Shown piece after piece: positions 8,763 through 17,695 of a stretch of DNA of 64,000 nt. The stretch covers positions 124,001 through 188,000 of the forward strand of contig NZ_JAUQON010000007.1 of the NCBI RefSeq assembly GCF_030580955.1, read 5' to 3'. This DNA is from Hymenobacter convexus. Its GTDB lineage: Bacteria; Bacteroidota; Bacteroidia; Cytophagales; Hymenobacteraceae. Below the pieces are notes generated by a model. That model did not search any database and was not told the DNA's origin. It saw only the letters and a program-made list of their open reading frames with translations. Both the position numbers and the translations under genes were made by a program. Numbering within the stretch: the stretch's first letter is position 1; each line of letters opens with the position of its first letter.

Positions 8763-10982
8763 CTAGTGCTTCTCCAAATGAATGGATTGGAGCACCGTTT
8801 TGCCAGCGGCAATGACCAAGATGTACTGGCCGGGTGCTACGCTGCTGGCGGGCTTCCAAACCAGGTCATAGGTACCCGGGTTCTGGGTCTTATCCGTGGC
8901 CAGCGTCGCTATTTTGCGTCCGGCCATATCGGTCACCGTGAAGGTGAGCGTGGCGCGGGCGGCCAAGTCGTAGCGTATCGTGGTTTGGTCCACTACCGGG
9001 TTCGGAAAGGCTTTCGCGCTCACCGTGCCGGCTTGCAGGCCCAGGCCGTTGCTCTGGCGCTGCGACGTCACCGTGGGCTGGGCTTTGGTACCACTCCAGG
9101 GGTCTTGCATGAACGGCCAGGCCGTGCGGATGGTGGTGTCGTTGCGTTCCACCCCCGTCGTGAAAGTCAGCACGTTGTTCAACTGCGCCGTCACCGGGTT
9201 GGTTGCCCCCGCGGTGTAGTCGTCGTACCACAGGCCCAGCGAGGCCAGCACCACTCCGCTCACGGTTTGCAGCTCAATGCGCGGGGCGTCGTCTTCCAGG
9301 CGGCGGCCGTTGGGGAAGCCGTCCATGTTCGGAATGTTCTGCAGCGTTGTCGTGGTATTGAAGCGGGCATCCGTCAGGCCGAGCTTGGCGGCGGCCAGCA
9401 GGCCTTCCGAGCTGAAATCGGGGTCGGTGCGGGGCGTTACGGGCACGGCCATGTTCAGGCGCAGCATGTCGCCGCCCAGGCTGGCGGTGGTACCCACTGG
9501 CAGGAAGTTGTTGATGAACGGCTTGCCAGCGGCCAGCGGGTTGCCGTTTTTGCCAGTGGCCAGCTGGAAGGGCGGCACGTTGGGCACGCCGGTGTGGAAA
9601 ATGGGCAGAATATCCACCGAACGCGGCTGGCCGGCCCGCAGCAGGTACTCGCCGTAGCCACCCTGCGCGATGGGCGCCAGCGCCGTGCCGGCCACGGCCG
9701 TGCTGCCGGCCAGCCCCGAGAGGCCCGCCGCGCCGTTGCGGAAGTCGAACCCGGCGGCCGGAAGGCCCGTGGCCCCGGCCAGCGACTTGCTCTGAATCCG
9801 CAGCATGCTGAAGCCCGGCACCGCTTCGCCGAAGTACGTCTGGCCGGCCGGCTTGGGGGCCGTGGTGCCCGTTGGAACATTGTCGGCCATATACAGGGCC
9901 AGTTCCGGGTTGGTGAAGTTCACGTCGTAGGTCCGGTTTTCGGAGTAGGGCGTGCGGGCGTTGAACTCGTTTTTGTTGCCGTAGTTGCTCACCACTTCGT
10001 TGGTGAGCGGCATGCCCAGGCGCGATACCTGCACGTAGTTGCCGGAAGTGGTTTGGGCGCCGGTGGTGTTGCCGCTGGCGTCGGGAGCCACAATGGTGCG
10101 CAGGGCCGGGCGGCTGGCCGAAGCCCACACCCCAATCACGAAGGCCGGGTCGAGAATGCTGGTGGCGGCCGACACCTGCAGGCCGTCGCGCTGGAGCTGC
10201 GCAATGGGGATTTGCAGGGCAATGCAGTTCACATTCTTATGGTAGAGCCCGTCGCGGGCGCGGGTGGCCCGGATGTTGCCCAGGTCTTCCACCGCTCCAA
10301 TGTCAACAAAGAACGGGTCATCGGCGGTGCCGCAGAACACCTTGGTGCCCGCGCTGGTCCCGCCGCTCACCGTCTGAATGGAATTCGTAATCAGCTGGCG
10401 GTAGTTGGCGGCCCCAAAGCCCACGGTGGCATTGGAAATGGCGCGGGGCCCCACGTTATAGGGCGGCACTACGCCGCCGGTCACGATGGTCGTGAACGTG
10501 GCGCCGTTGTCGCGGCTCACCTCGCAGGTGTAGGTGGCCTTCTGGTTTTCCTTCACCCCGGCCCCGGCATTGCGAATGCGGAAGTGCGTGGTGAGGTCCT
10601 CGTTGGTCAGCGTAAAAGTAAAGCGGTAAGTGATGTCGTCGCCGGCCGAAGTGGGCACGCCGGGCGCCGTGGCTATCGAAGGCCGGTTTTTGATGTGAAT
10701 TTCGTAGCGCACGTTCTCGCCGAAATTGTAATACACCGGGCCGCCCTGCGGCAGTTGAAACGGAATGTAGTTCGCAATAATGGTCACCGTGTTCGGGTCG
10801 TCCGGACTGCGGAAAGCATACACGTCGGTGTTGTCGGCCAAAGGGTCGTAGGAAATCAGCGGTGCCTCGCGGTGGCTGGAGGCCTCCAGGTTGCCCGGCC
10901 TGACTCCGAGCGCCAGCGTGCCCGCAAGCACGGCCGAGCCCAGGCCCAAGCCCAGCAACGGTTTGGTAAGTAACTTCTTCAT
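8763..10982 (-). CDS. DUF4331 family secreted protein with T9SS sorting domain
   Basis: A 739-residue protein started at MKKLLTKPLLGLGLGSA, which gives a proper signal peptide; the frame is open 25 codons further upstream. The mature part begins near SSHREAPLIS, the hallmark of DUF4331, with several DUF4331-like strands (DNTDVYAFRSPDDP, ANYIPFQLP) down to about residue 640. The last 80 or so residues (FPNPVVDQTTIRYDL to the end) form a type A T9SS C-terminal domain, so the protein should cross the outer membrane and be attached to the surface or released. The function of DUF4331 is unknown. The gene is monocistronic. Confidence 0.88.
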   Translation of the reverse strand: MKKLLTKPLLGLGLGSAVLAGTLALGVRPGNLEASSHREAPLISYDPLADNTDVYAFRSPDDPNTVTIIANYIPFQLPQGGPVYYNFGENVRYEIHIKNRPSIATAPGVPTSAGDDITYRFTFTLTNEDLTTHFRIRNAGAGVKENQKATYTCEVSRDNGATFTTIVTGGVVPPYNVGPRAISNATVGFGAANYRQLITNSIQTVSGGTSAGTKVFCGTADDPFFVDIGAVEDLGNIRATRARDGLYHKNVNCIALQIPIAQLQRDGLQVSAATSILDPAFVIGVWASASRPALRTIVAPDASGNTTGAQTTSGNYVQVSRLGMPLTNEVVSNYGNKNEFNARTPYSENRTYDVNFTNPELALYMADNVPTGTTAPKPAGQTYFGEAVPGFSMLRIQSKSLAGATGLPAAGFDFRNGAAGLSGLAGSTAVAGTALAPIAQGGYGEYLLRAGQPRSVDILPIFHTGVPNVPPFQLATGKNGNPLAAGKPFINNFLPVGTTASLGGDMLRLNMAVPVTPRTDPDFSSEGLLAAAKLGLTDARFNTTTTLQNIPNMDGFPNGRRLEDDAPRIELQTVSGVVLASLGLWYDDYTAGATNPVTAQLNNVLTFTTGVERNDTTIRTAWPFMQDPWSGTKAQPTVTSQRQSNGLGLQAGTVSAKAFPNPVVDQTTIRYDLAARATLTFTVTDMAGRKIATLATDKTQNPGTYDLVWKPASSVAPGQYILVIAAGKTVLQSIHLEKH

Positions 10983-11308
10983 ACAGCAATAAAAGATTGG
11001 TGTGAAATGGATAAGGCCGGCAACAAGGCCGTTGCTACCGCATTTCACCTGACGCAATACTTTGATTAACAGTTGTCAAATCAAGCCGCCGCACCCGCAA
11101 TAATGCCAAGGCCATCCCGGGCCAACCTTAAGGCTAGACCTCTGTTAACCTTGAGCAGTAACAGATTATATTTTTTATAATTTTTTGCTTTTATCCACTA
11201 AATACTGGCCAGCATGGCTGCTCAAGCGCGCTCCATAAAAATGGCCCGTCCAAGCTCTGGTTCCACACCAGAGCCCGGGCGGGCCGCCAACCTACGCGCA
11301 GGGAGCGT
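10983..11308. other. Intergenic gap between the DUF4331 and FAD dehydrogenase genes
   Basis: Both flanking genes read leftward. The gap holds the upstream region of the DUF4331 gene (AT-rich near 11160-11200, no clear TAnnTTTG match) and the terminator of the next gene. No ORF with family resemblance is seen. Confidence 0.6.
11236..11286 (-). terminator. Rho-independent terminator for the FAD dehydrogenase gene
   Basis: On the minus strand a long stem (GGCCCG...GCTCTGGT pairing with ACCAGAGC...CGGGCC) is followed by ATTTTTAT. It begins 23 bases beyond the stop codon of the gene at 11309-12730. Confidence 0.8.
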
Positions 11309-12730
11309 TTAGAAAATCTTGCCCGGGTTGAGAATCCCGTGCGGGTCGAACACGCGCTTGATGCCGCGCATCAGGTCCAAGTTAACTTCTTTCAGGGCGA
11401 TGCCGATGTAGCCTTTCTGCACCAGGCCGATGCCGTGTTCGCCGGAAATGGTGCCGCCCAGCTTCACGCAGAGCTCGAAAATTTCGGTGATGGGCTGGCG
11501 CAGGCCCACGTTCCACATCTCGTCGGAAAGCTCGCCGCGGATGATGTTGACGTGCAGGTTGCCATCGCCGGCGTGGCCGTAGCACACGCTTTTGAAGCCG
11601 TAGCGGGCGCCGATTTCCTTCACGCCTTTAAGTAGCGTGGGCAACTCGGCACGGGGTACCACGGTGTCCTCCTCCTTATAGACGGAGTTGTAGCGCACCG
11701 AATTGCCGATGTTGCGGCGAATTTTCCAGAGGTCGTCTTTCTGGCCGGCGGTGTCGGCCAGCAGGATTTCGCCCACATCGTACTTCTCCAGCACGCCATA
11801 CACCTGCTCGGCTTCCTTATAGAGCTCGTCCAGGTCCTGGCCGTCGAGTTCGATGAGCAGGTGGGCTTTGATGTCTTCGGGCAGCGTGAGGGGGATTTTG
11901 AGGTAATCGGAAGACCAGGCAATGGCCTCACGCTCCATAAACTCCATGCCCGAGGGGATGATGCCGGCCCGGAACACGGCTGAAACCGCGTCGGCCGCCT
12001 CCTCTTCCGTGCGGAAAGGCACCAGCATTAGAATGTTGTGCTTCGGGAAGGGCAGCAGGCGGAACACCACCTTGGTGATGATGCCCAGCGTGCCCTCCGA
12101 GCCCACCATCAGCTGGGTGAGGTTGTAGCCGGTGGAGTTTTTGAGGGTGTTGGCGGCCGTCCAGATGATGTCGCCGGTGGGCAGCACCACCTGCAGGTTG
12201 AGCACGTAGTCTTTGGTGGTGCCGTATTTCACGGCTTTGGGGCCGCCGCTGCTGTGGGCCAGGTTGCCGCCCAGCGAGCAGCTGCCCTTGCTGGCTGGGT
12301 CGGGTGGATAGAACAAGCCCACTTCCTTCACCGCGTTCTGGAACACCTCGTTCACCACGCCGGGCTCCACGGTGGCCTGCAGGTTGCGTTCGTCGATGTC
12401 GAGAATTTTATTGAGCCGCTCGGTGCTTAGCACCACGCCGTGGTGAATGGGCAGGGCGCCGCCGCTCAGGCCGGTGCCGGCGCCGCGGGGCGTGACCGGC
12501 AGGCGGTGTTCGTGGCAGAGGCGCATGATGGCGCCAATTTCCTCGGCCGAGCCGGGGCGCAGCACCACGTCGGGCGCGAAGTGGAAGTCTTCGGTGTGGT
12601 CGCGGCCGTAATCGGCGTAGGCATCGGCGGTGGCGGCGGCTGCGGCGCGCTGGGCCGTGAGCACGTGCGCAGGCCCGACAATGGCCTCGAAGGCAACCAA
12701 TAATTCGGGGGTCAAAGCGTTAAATTCCAT
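11309..12730 (-). CDS. glcD: FAD-linked oxidase, GlcD / D-lactate dehydrogenase type
   Basis: A 473-residue protein started at MEFNALTPELLVAFEA; the 20-codon upstream extension crosses the promoter and is unlikely. The PCMH-type FAD domain is visible: PRGAGTGLSGGALP and LGGNLAHSSGGPKAVKYG bind FAD. The C-terminal cap ends with CYGHAGDGNLHVNI and SGEHGIG, conserved in GlcD, DLD and D-2-hydroxyglutarate dehydrogenases. These enzymes oxidise D-2-hydroxyacids and pass electrons to quinone or cytochrome. The substrate is probably glycolate or D-lactate. No GlcE or GlcF partner lies nearby, which favours the single-subunit type. It is transcribed divergently from the NlpC/P60 gene. Confidence 0.88.
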   Translation of the reverse strand: MEFNALTPELLVAFEAIVGPAHVLTAQRAAAAATADAYADYGRDHTEDFHFAPDVVLRPGSAEEIGAIMRLCHEHRLPVTPRGAGTGLSGGALPIHHGVVLSTERLNKILDIDERNLQATVEPGVVNEVFQNAVKEVGLFYPPDPASKGSCSLGGNLAHSSGGPKAVKYGTTKDYVLNLQVVLPTGDIIWTAANTLKNSTGYNLTQLMVGSEGTLGIITKVVFRLLPFPKHNILMLVPFRTEEEAADAVSAVFRAGIIPSGMEFMEREAIAWSSDYLKIPLTLPEDIKAHLLIELDGQDLDELYKEAEQVYGVLEKYDVGEILLADTAGQKDDLWKIRRNIGNSVRYNSVYKEEDTVVPRAELPTLLKGVKEIGARYGFKSVCYGHAGDGNLHVNIIRGELSDEMWNVGLRQPITEIFELCVKLGGTISGEHGIGLVQKGYIGIALKEVNLDLMRGIKRVFDPHGILNPGKIF

Positions 12731-12736
12731 GAGCGG

Positions 12737-12768
12737 CAAAACTAGAATGGCCGCGCAAACTATCTTTG
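12737..12768. promoter_or_regulatory. Back-to-back -7 promoter elements in a 44-base divergent gap
   Basis: CAAAACTA at 12737-12744 reads TAGTTTTG on the minus strand, 6 bases before the FAD dehydrogenase ATG. TATCTTTG at 12761-12768 lies 6 bases before the NlpC/P60 ATG on the plus strand. Both match TAnnTTTG. Neither has a clear TTG box at normal spacing. Both transcripts would start at or beside the start codon. Confidence 0.6.
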
Positions 12769-12774
12769 CGGCCG

Positions 12775-13413
12775 ATGGGGAGGGTGACAACGAAGATACT
12801 ACCGCTACTGCTGCTGCTGACTTTGGTCTTGCTGGCCGGCTGCCACCGCAAGCTCAACTACCGCGACGGCCAGTACCGCTCGGCCCGCGAAATGGTGCGG
12901 CTGAAAAAAGGCGGGCGCGCGGCCCCCGCCCGGCCCGGCAACAAGGTGAAAGTGGTGGGCGCCACACCCAGCGGCGGCAAAACCAAGGTGGTGGTGAAGC
13001 GCCCGGCCCGCGTGGGCAGCGCCACCGGCACGCTGGCGTCCGTCATCGACGTGGCCCGCTCCTACCAGGGCACGCCCTACCTCTACGGCGGCACCACGCG
13101 CCTGGGCCTCGACTGCTCGGGCCTGTTGCAGCTTTCGTTCGGCGCGGCCGGCGTGAGCATCCCCCGCTCCTCCAACGAGCAGGCCGTGTGGGGCGAGCCG
13201 GTGAAATCCACCGAATTGCAACCCGGCGATTTGATTTTTTTCGGGGCCTCGCCCGGCAGCCGCACCATCACCCACGTGGGCCTGGTGACGGTGGCCGACG
13301 ACGAAGGGGTTGATTTTATCCACGCCTCCACCTCATTAGGGGTGGTGGAGAATAGTTTAGAATCTGATTATTACCTCAGCCGGTTTATTCGGGCGGTGCG
13401 GCCTCGTTTGTAA
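12775..13413 (+). CDS. NlpC/P60 family cell-wall hydrolase, lipoprotein
   Basis: A 212-residue protein from the ATG at 12775; a TTG nine bases earlier overlaps the promoter motif and is not preferred. The N-terminus has a hydrophobic run ending LVLLAGC, a lipobox. After a basic linker the NlpC/P60 domain starts near residue 85 (VIDVARSYQGTPYLYGGTT). It carries the catalytic Cys in LDCSGLLQLSF, and the His in THVGLVT plus a later His in FIHAST complete the site. The family cleaves D-gamma-glutamyl-diaminopimelate bonds in peptidoglycan peptides. The lipid anchor suggests action in the periplasm from the outer membrane. Monocistronic. Confidence 0.9.
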   Translation: MGRVTTKILPLLLLLTLVLLAGCHRKLNYRDGQYRSAREMVRLKKGGRAAPARPGNKVKVVGATPSGGKTKVVVKRPARVGSATGTLASVIDVARSYQGTPYLYGGTTRLGLDCSGLLQLSFGAAGVSIPRSSNEQAVWGEPVKSTELQPGDLIFFGASPGSRTITHVGLVTVADDEGVDFIHASTSLGVVENSLESDYYLSRFIRAVRPRL

Positions 13414-13485
13414 TATTCCGCCGCTACCTTTGTGACGTAACGGTCCGGCATGCCCTTTCTAAACAATGGTAAAACTACCGTAATA

Positions 13486-13514
13486 TTGGCTCTTTCGGCC
13501 GGGTTGTACCTTTG
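13486..13514 (+). promoter_or_regulatory. Promoter of the TonB-dependent receptor gene
   Basis: TTG at 13486-13488 and TACCTTTG at 13507-13514 are 18 bases apart, a good fit to the Bacteroidota -33/-7 pair. A second TACCTTTG at 13425-13432 lies directly after the NlpC/P60 gene with a TTG only 14 bases upstream, a weaker candidate. The first leaves an untranslated leader of about 55 bases. Confidence 0.7.
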
Positions 13515-13576
13515 CCTTTGAATTCTGCTCTCACCAGCTTCTCACTAGTCCCACTGTTTCACCAACTCTTTTTCGT

Positions 13577-16500
13577 ATGAATAATTTACGATTACGCCAC
13601 TTTTTTCTGCTGGCGCTGATGCTCCTCGGCGCTCACGCCGGCTGGAGCCAAGGCTCCACCACGGCGGCCATGAGCGGCCTTATTACGGACAAAACGGGTG
13701 CGGGCCTGCCCGGCGCCACGGTAATTGCCGTGCACACGCCCACCAACACCCAGTATGTGGCCCCGACGAACTCCGACGGCCGCTTCAACATTCAGGGCAT
13801 GCGCGTAGGTGGTCCCTACACGGTGAAAGTGACCTTTGTGGGTTACAAAGACCTGAACCGCGACGGCCTGTTCCTGACCCTGGGCCAGAACCTGCGCTTC
13901 GACCAGCAGCTGAGCGACGCCACCACCGAACTGCAGGAAGTGACCGTGAGCGGCCGCCGCGACCCGGTGATGAACGCCGACCACACCGGCGCCAGCACCA
14001 CGGTGCAGCGCGAAACCATTGAGCGCCTGCCCACCCTGAACCGTTCGCTGAACGACTTCACCCGCCTCACGCCCCAGGCCAACGGCCAGAACTTCGGCGG
14101 CCGCAGCGGCAGCTTCAACAACATCACCGTGGATGGTGCCATCTTCAACAACGCCTTTGGCTTGTCGTCGACGGTAGGGGGCCAGGCCAGCGCCCAGCCC
14201 ATCTCGCTCGACGCCATCGACCAGATTCAGGTGAGCATTGCGCCGTTCGACGTGCGCCAGGGCTCGTTCACGGGTGCCGGCATCAACGTGGTGACCCGCT
14301 CGGGCTCGAACAAGTTTCAGGCGTCGGTGTACGACTTCTACCGCAACCAGGACCTGGTGGGCAACAAGGTGGGCGACATCAAGTCGGACTACCCCAAGTT
14401 CAACCTGAACAACGTGGGCTTCCGCGTGGGCGGCCCGATTATCAAAGACAAGCTGTTCTTCTTCGTGAACGCCGAGTCGGAGCGTCGGAATGACCCGCCC
14501 ACCGGCAACTTCACCGCCAACCGTGCCACCGATGGCTCGGCCGCGCCTGCCGGCAGCACCATTTCCAACGCTTCGAGCCGCGACCTGGACTTCCTGAGCA
14601 ACTTCCTGCAGCAGCAGTACGGCTACAACCCCGGCCCCTACGAGAGCTACAACCTGAAGCAAAACAGCGACAAGGCCACGGTTAAAATCGACTGGAACAT
14701 CAGCAACAACCACCGCTTCAATATCAAGTACAACTACCTGAAGTCGTACGCGGACATTGCCCCCAGCACCTCGGGCGGCATCAACAACCAACGTTCGCAG
14801 TCGCAGTTTGGCCTGCCCTTCCTCTCGTCGTACTACCGCATCAACAACAACCTGAACTCGATTATTGCCGAACTGAACAGCACCCTGGGCGGCGGCAAAT
14901 ACTCGAATAACCTGACGGGCGGCTACTCGGCGTTCCGCGACTTCCGCGAAAGCAGCGGCGGTATTTTCCCGCTGGTTGACATTGGCACCGGCACGAGCCG
15001 GACGGCTCTGGGCTCGGCCAACGTGACGGCTTCGAACTCGCTGACCTCGTTTGGCTATGAGCCCTTCTCGGCCTTCAACATCCTGAACTCGGACGTGTGG
15101 CAGATTGGCGACAACTTCACGGCTTACCTCGGCAAGCACAACGTGACGGTGGGTACCTACAACGAATTCTACAAGTTCAAGAACGGCTTCTCGCCGAACT
15201 ACTACGGCAACTACGCCTACAACTCGCTGGAAGACTTCTATGCTTCGGCGGTAAACACGAACAGCAGCTCGCCCTACGGCCTCGCTCCGTATGGCTACAA
15301 CTACAACCGCACGGCCGGCACCCTCACGCCCCGCACGCAGGCCGAAGGTGCCCTGGGCGCGCAGCGCTACAACCTCTCCTACTCGGCATTGCCGGGCGGC
15401 TTCCCCTTCGCCGAAATTTCGGCCGCGCAGCTGGGCTTGTACGTGCAGGACGAATGGTCGCCCCGCAGCAACCTGAAAGTAACCTACGGCGTCCGCGCCG
15501 ACCTGCCCTACCTGACCTCGGACCTGCAGCAGAACGCAAACGTGGCTGCCCTGACCGGCTTCCGCGATGGTGTGCAGCTTAACACGGGTAACGCCCCGAA
15601 GAAGAGCGTGCTGTTCTCGCCCCGCGTTGGTTTCAACTGGGACGTGAACGACGACCGCAAAACGCAGTTGCGCGGTGGTACGGGTATCTTCACCGGCCGT
15701 GTGCCGTTCGTGTGGCTCTCGAACCAGGCCAGCAACAACGGCGTGCAGTTCGGCTCGTTCAGCTCCATCGGCAACGCCACCACCGTGCCGACCGGCACGA
15801 CCCCCGCGTACTTCAGCCCCAGCGTGGACGCCTACCGTCCGCAAAACGCTGCGGCTAACACGGCTTACAACATTGCCGTAACGGCCAGCGACTTCAAATT
15901 CCCGCAGGTGTGGCGTACAAACCTGGCCATTGACCAGGAACTGCCCGGCGGTGTAATCGGCACGTTGGAAGCTTTCTATACGAAAGACCTCAACGCCGTG
16001 TATCACCAGAACGTGAACCTGCCCGGCACCGAAGCCAACCCGTACAACCGCGCCGTTGGCGCCGATAACCGTCCGATTTTCTACGTTCCCGGTACCAATA
16101 CCAAAAACAATCAGATTTACGGTCAGCTTCCCGCGCCGAGCCCCAACCCTACGAACCTGCCCAACGGCAACTCCGCCGCCCGCCCGAACATCAGCGACGC
16201 CATCCTGATGCGCAACACGAACAAAGGCTACTCCTACGCCATCACGGCGCAGCTGCAGAAGTCGTTCGCCAGCGGCTTCTACGCCAGCGTAGCCTACAAC
16301 TACTCCGACGCACGCTCGGTGAACGATGGTGGCTCGATTGCCCAGTCTATCTGGCGTGACCGCTCGGTATCGGGCGACCCCAACGCCAACGTGTTGAGCT
16401 ATTCTAACTTCCTGCAGCAGCACCGCGTGATTGCCTCGGCATCGTACCGCAAGGAGTATGTGGGCCACCTGGCTACTACGCTCTCGCTGTTCTACGAAGC

Positions 16501-17119
16501 CGCTCCGGCCGGCCGCTACTCGTACGTGTACTCGGGTGACATGAACGGCGACGGCCAGACGGCCAACGACCTGATGTACGTGCCCCGTTCGCAGAGCGAA
16601 ATCATCCTGAACCCCATCACCCTCACGGCCGCTCAGGGCGGTGGCGTGTACACGGCCGCCCAGCAGTGGACCGACCTGGACAACTTCATCAACCAGGACC
16701 CCTACCTGAGCAAGCGCCGCGGCGAGTACGCCGAGCGTAACGGTGCCGTGCGCCCCTGGCAGAACCGCTTGGACTTCCGCCTGTTGCAGGACATTTTCAC
16801 CAACATCGGCGAAAACCGCAACACGCTGCAGCTGAGCCTCGACATCTTCAACATCGGCAACCTGCTCAACAGCAACTGGGGTACCTTCCAGACGGCTAAC
16901 AAGGTGAACCCGCTGACCTTCACGAACTACAACGCCCAGGGCCAGCCCACGTTCACGTTCCCCTACCTGACCAACCCCGTGCTTGTGAGCGGCACGGCCG
17001 GCACCTCGACCGCCGTGGTAACGCCCGGCACGGTGCTCACCGACACCTTCCGCAAAGACACGGGCGGTATCGGCTCGCGCTGGCAGGGCCAGATTGGCAT
17101 CCGCTACATCTTCAACTAA
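13577..17119 (+). CDS. TonB-dependent receptor, Oar-like, with carboxypeptidase-regulatory domain
   Basis: An 1180-residue outer-membrane protein. The signal peptide runs to about AGWSQG. Residues 30-115 form a carboxypeptidase-regulatory-like beta sandwich (SGLITDKTGAGLPGATV, then DGRFNIQGMRVGGPYTV). A plug domain follows, containing NNITVDGAIFNNAFG, and then a large barrel that ends in an aromatic-rich strand (GQIGIRYIFN). The QVSIAPFDVRQGSFTGAGIN segment is typical of Oar/OmpA-related TonB receptors rather than SusC. No SusD gene follows, in keeping with that. Substrate unknown; Oar homologues have been linked to secretion of proteases in myxobacteria. Single gene with its own promoter and terminator. 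Confidence 0.9.
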   Translation: MNNLRLRHFFLLALMLLGAHAGWSQGSTTAAMSGLITDKTGAGLPGATVIAVHTPTNTQYVAPTNSDGRFNIQGMRVGGPYTVKVTFVGYKDLNRDGLFLTLGQNLRFDQQLSDATTELQEVTVSGRRDPVMNADHTGASTTVQRETIERLPTLNRSLNDFTRLTPQANGQNFGGRSGSFNNITVDGAIFNNAFGLSSTVGGQASAQPISLDAIDQIQVSIAPFDVRQGSFTGAGINVVTRSGSNKFQASVYDFYRNQDLVGNKVGDIKSDYPKFNLNNVGFRVGGPIIKDKLFFFVNAESERRNDPPTGNFTANRATDGSAAPAGSTISNASSRDLDFLSNFLQQQYGYNPGPYESYNLKQNSDKATVKIDWNISNNHRFNIKYNYLKSYADIAPSTSGGINNQRSQSQFGLPFLSSYYRINNNLNSIIAELNSTLGGGKYSNNLTGGYSAFRDFRESSGGIFPLVDIGTGTSRTALGSANVTASNSLTSFGYEPFSAFNILNSDVWQIGDNFTAYLGKHNVTVGTYNEFYKFKNGFSPNYYGNYAYNSLEDFYASAVNTNSSSPYGLAPYGYNYNRTAGTLTPRTQAEGALGAQRYNLSYSALPGGFPFAEISAAQLGLYVQDEWSPRSNLKVTYGVRADLPYLTSDLQQNANVAALTGFRDGVQLNTGNAPKKSVLFSPRVGFNWDVNDDRKTQLRGGTGIFTGRVPFVWLSNQASNNGVQFGSFSSIGNATTVPTGTTPAYFSPSVDAYRPQNAAANTAYNIAVTASDFKFPQVWRTNLAIDQELPGGVIGTLEAFYTKDLNAVYHQNVNLPGTEANPYNRAVGADNRPIFYVPGTNTKNNQIYGQLPAPSPNPTNLPNGNSAARPNISDAILMRNTNKGYSYAITAQLQKSFASGFYASVAYNYSDARSVNDGGSIAQSIWRDRSVSGDPNANVLSYSNFLQQHRVIASASYRKEYVGHLATTLSLFYEAAPAGRYSYVYSGDMNGDGQTANDLMYVPRSQSEIILNPITLTAAQGGGVYTAAQQWTDLDNFINQDPYLSKRRGEYAERNGAVRPWQNRLDFRLLQDIFTNIGENRNTLQLSLDIFNIGNLLNSNWGTFQTANKVNPLTFTNYNAQGQPTFTFPYLTNPVLVSGTAGTSTAVVTPGTVLTDTFRKDTGGIGSRWQGQIGIRYIFN

Positions 17120-17144
17120 GCCCGCTGGCTTAGCGTAGCTCCGG

Positions 17145-17180
17145 AAAGAGGGCGGGAAGAAATTCCTGCCCTCTTTTTTT
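17145..17180 (+). terminator. Terminator after the TonB receptor gene
   Basis: The stem AAAGAGGGC / GCCCTCTTT is followed by a run of T. It starts 26 bases past the stop codon. Confidence 0.85.
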
Positions 17181-17234
17181 GTGGCTGATTGTTTGGGCCT
17201 TGCGCTATTTCAACAAAAAAAGTGCGCCCAGGGC

Positions 17235-17264
17235 TTGCCAAACCGGCTGCGGGCTGTACTTTTG
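17235..17264 (+). promoter_or_regulatory. Promoter of tRNA-Ala
   Basis: TTG at 17235-17237, a 19-base spacer, and TACTTTTG at 17257-17264 match the Bacteroidota consensus almost perfectly. The tRNA begins 43 bases downstream. This is the cleanest promoter in the window and supports the phylum assignment. Confidence 0.8.
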
Positions 17265-17306
17265 TCGAACCAAAGCGCAATAGGCACGGCGGTAACAAGC
17301 AAATCA

Positions 17307-17380
<74 letters not shown>

Positions 17381-17393
17381 CTGATACACCCAC

Positions 17394-17438
17394 AAACAGG
17401 CAGTTGCGACTTCGGTTGCGGCTGCCTGTTTTGTTTTT
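17394..17438 (+). terminator. Terminator after tRNA-Ala
   Basis: AAACAGGCAG pairs with CTGCCTGTTT across an 18-base loop and is followed by a T-rich tail. It starts 13 bases after the tRNA. From here to 17695 I see no further gene, only AT-rich sequence around 17480-17510 and the upstream region of the next gene. Confidence 0.75.
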
Positions 17439-17695
17439 GGGGTGTGCGGCCTTGGCCAGTGAAGTTGAGGGCAGAGGTGAAAAATATGGTTTTGGGCTGA
17501 ATTAAAAATTTCAGCAGCCAACGCGCAGAATCGTTGCCAGCTTGCCGCAAAAGCCGGCCCGGAAAAGCGAAGCTCGCAAGCTTCCTGGCCCAGCAGGCCA
17601 TAAGCAAGCAATGGGCGGTACGCCCGGGGCACGTTTGGAATAGGCTGGTCGCCATTTCCGGTTTTATATTGAGCAGGAAATCAACCAACTGCTCA

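Noticed and set aside
13592..16468. 958-residue minus-strand ORF opposite the TonB receptor
   Set aside because: Antisense shadow of a receptor with domains, promoter and terminator on the plus strand; translation is low-complexity Val/Ala/Arg/His.
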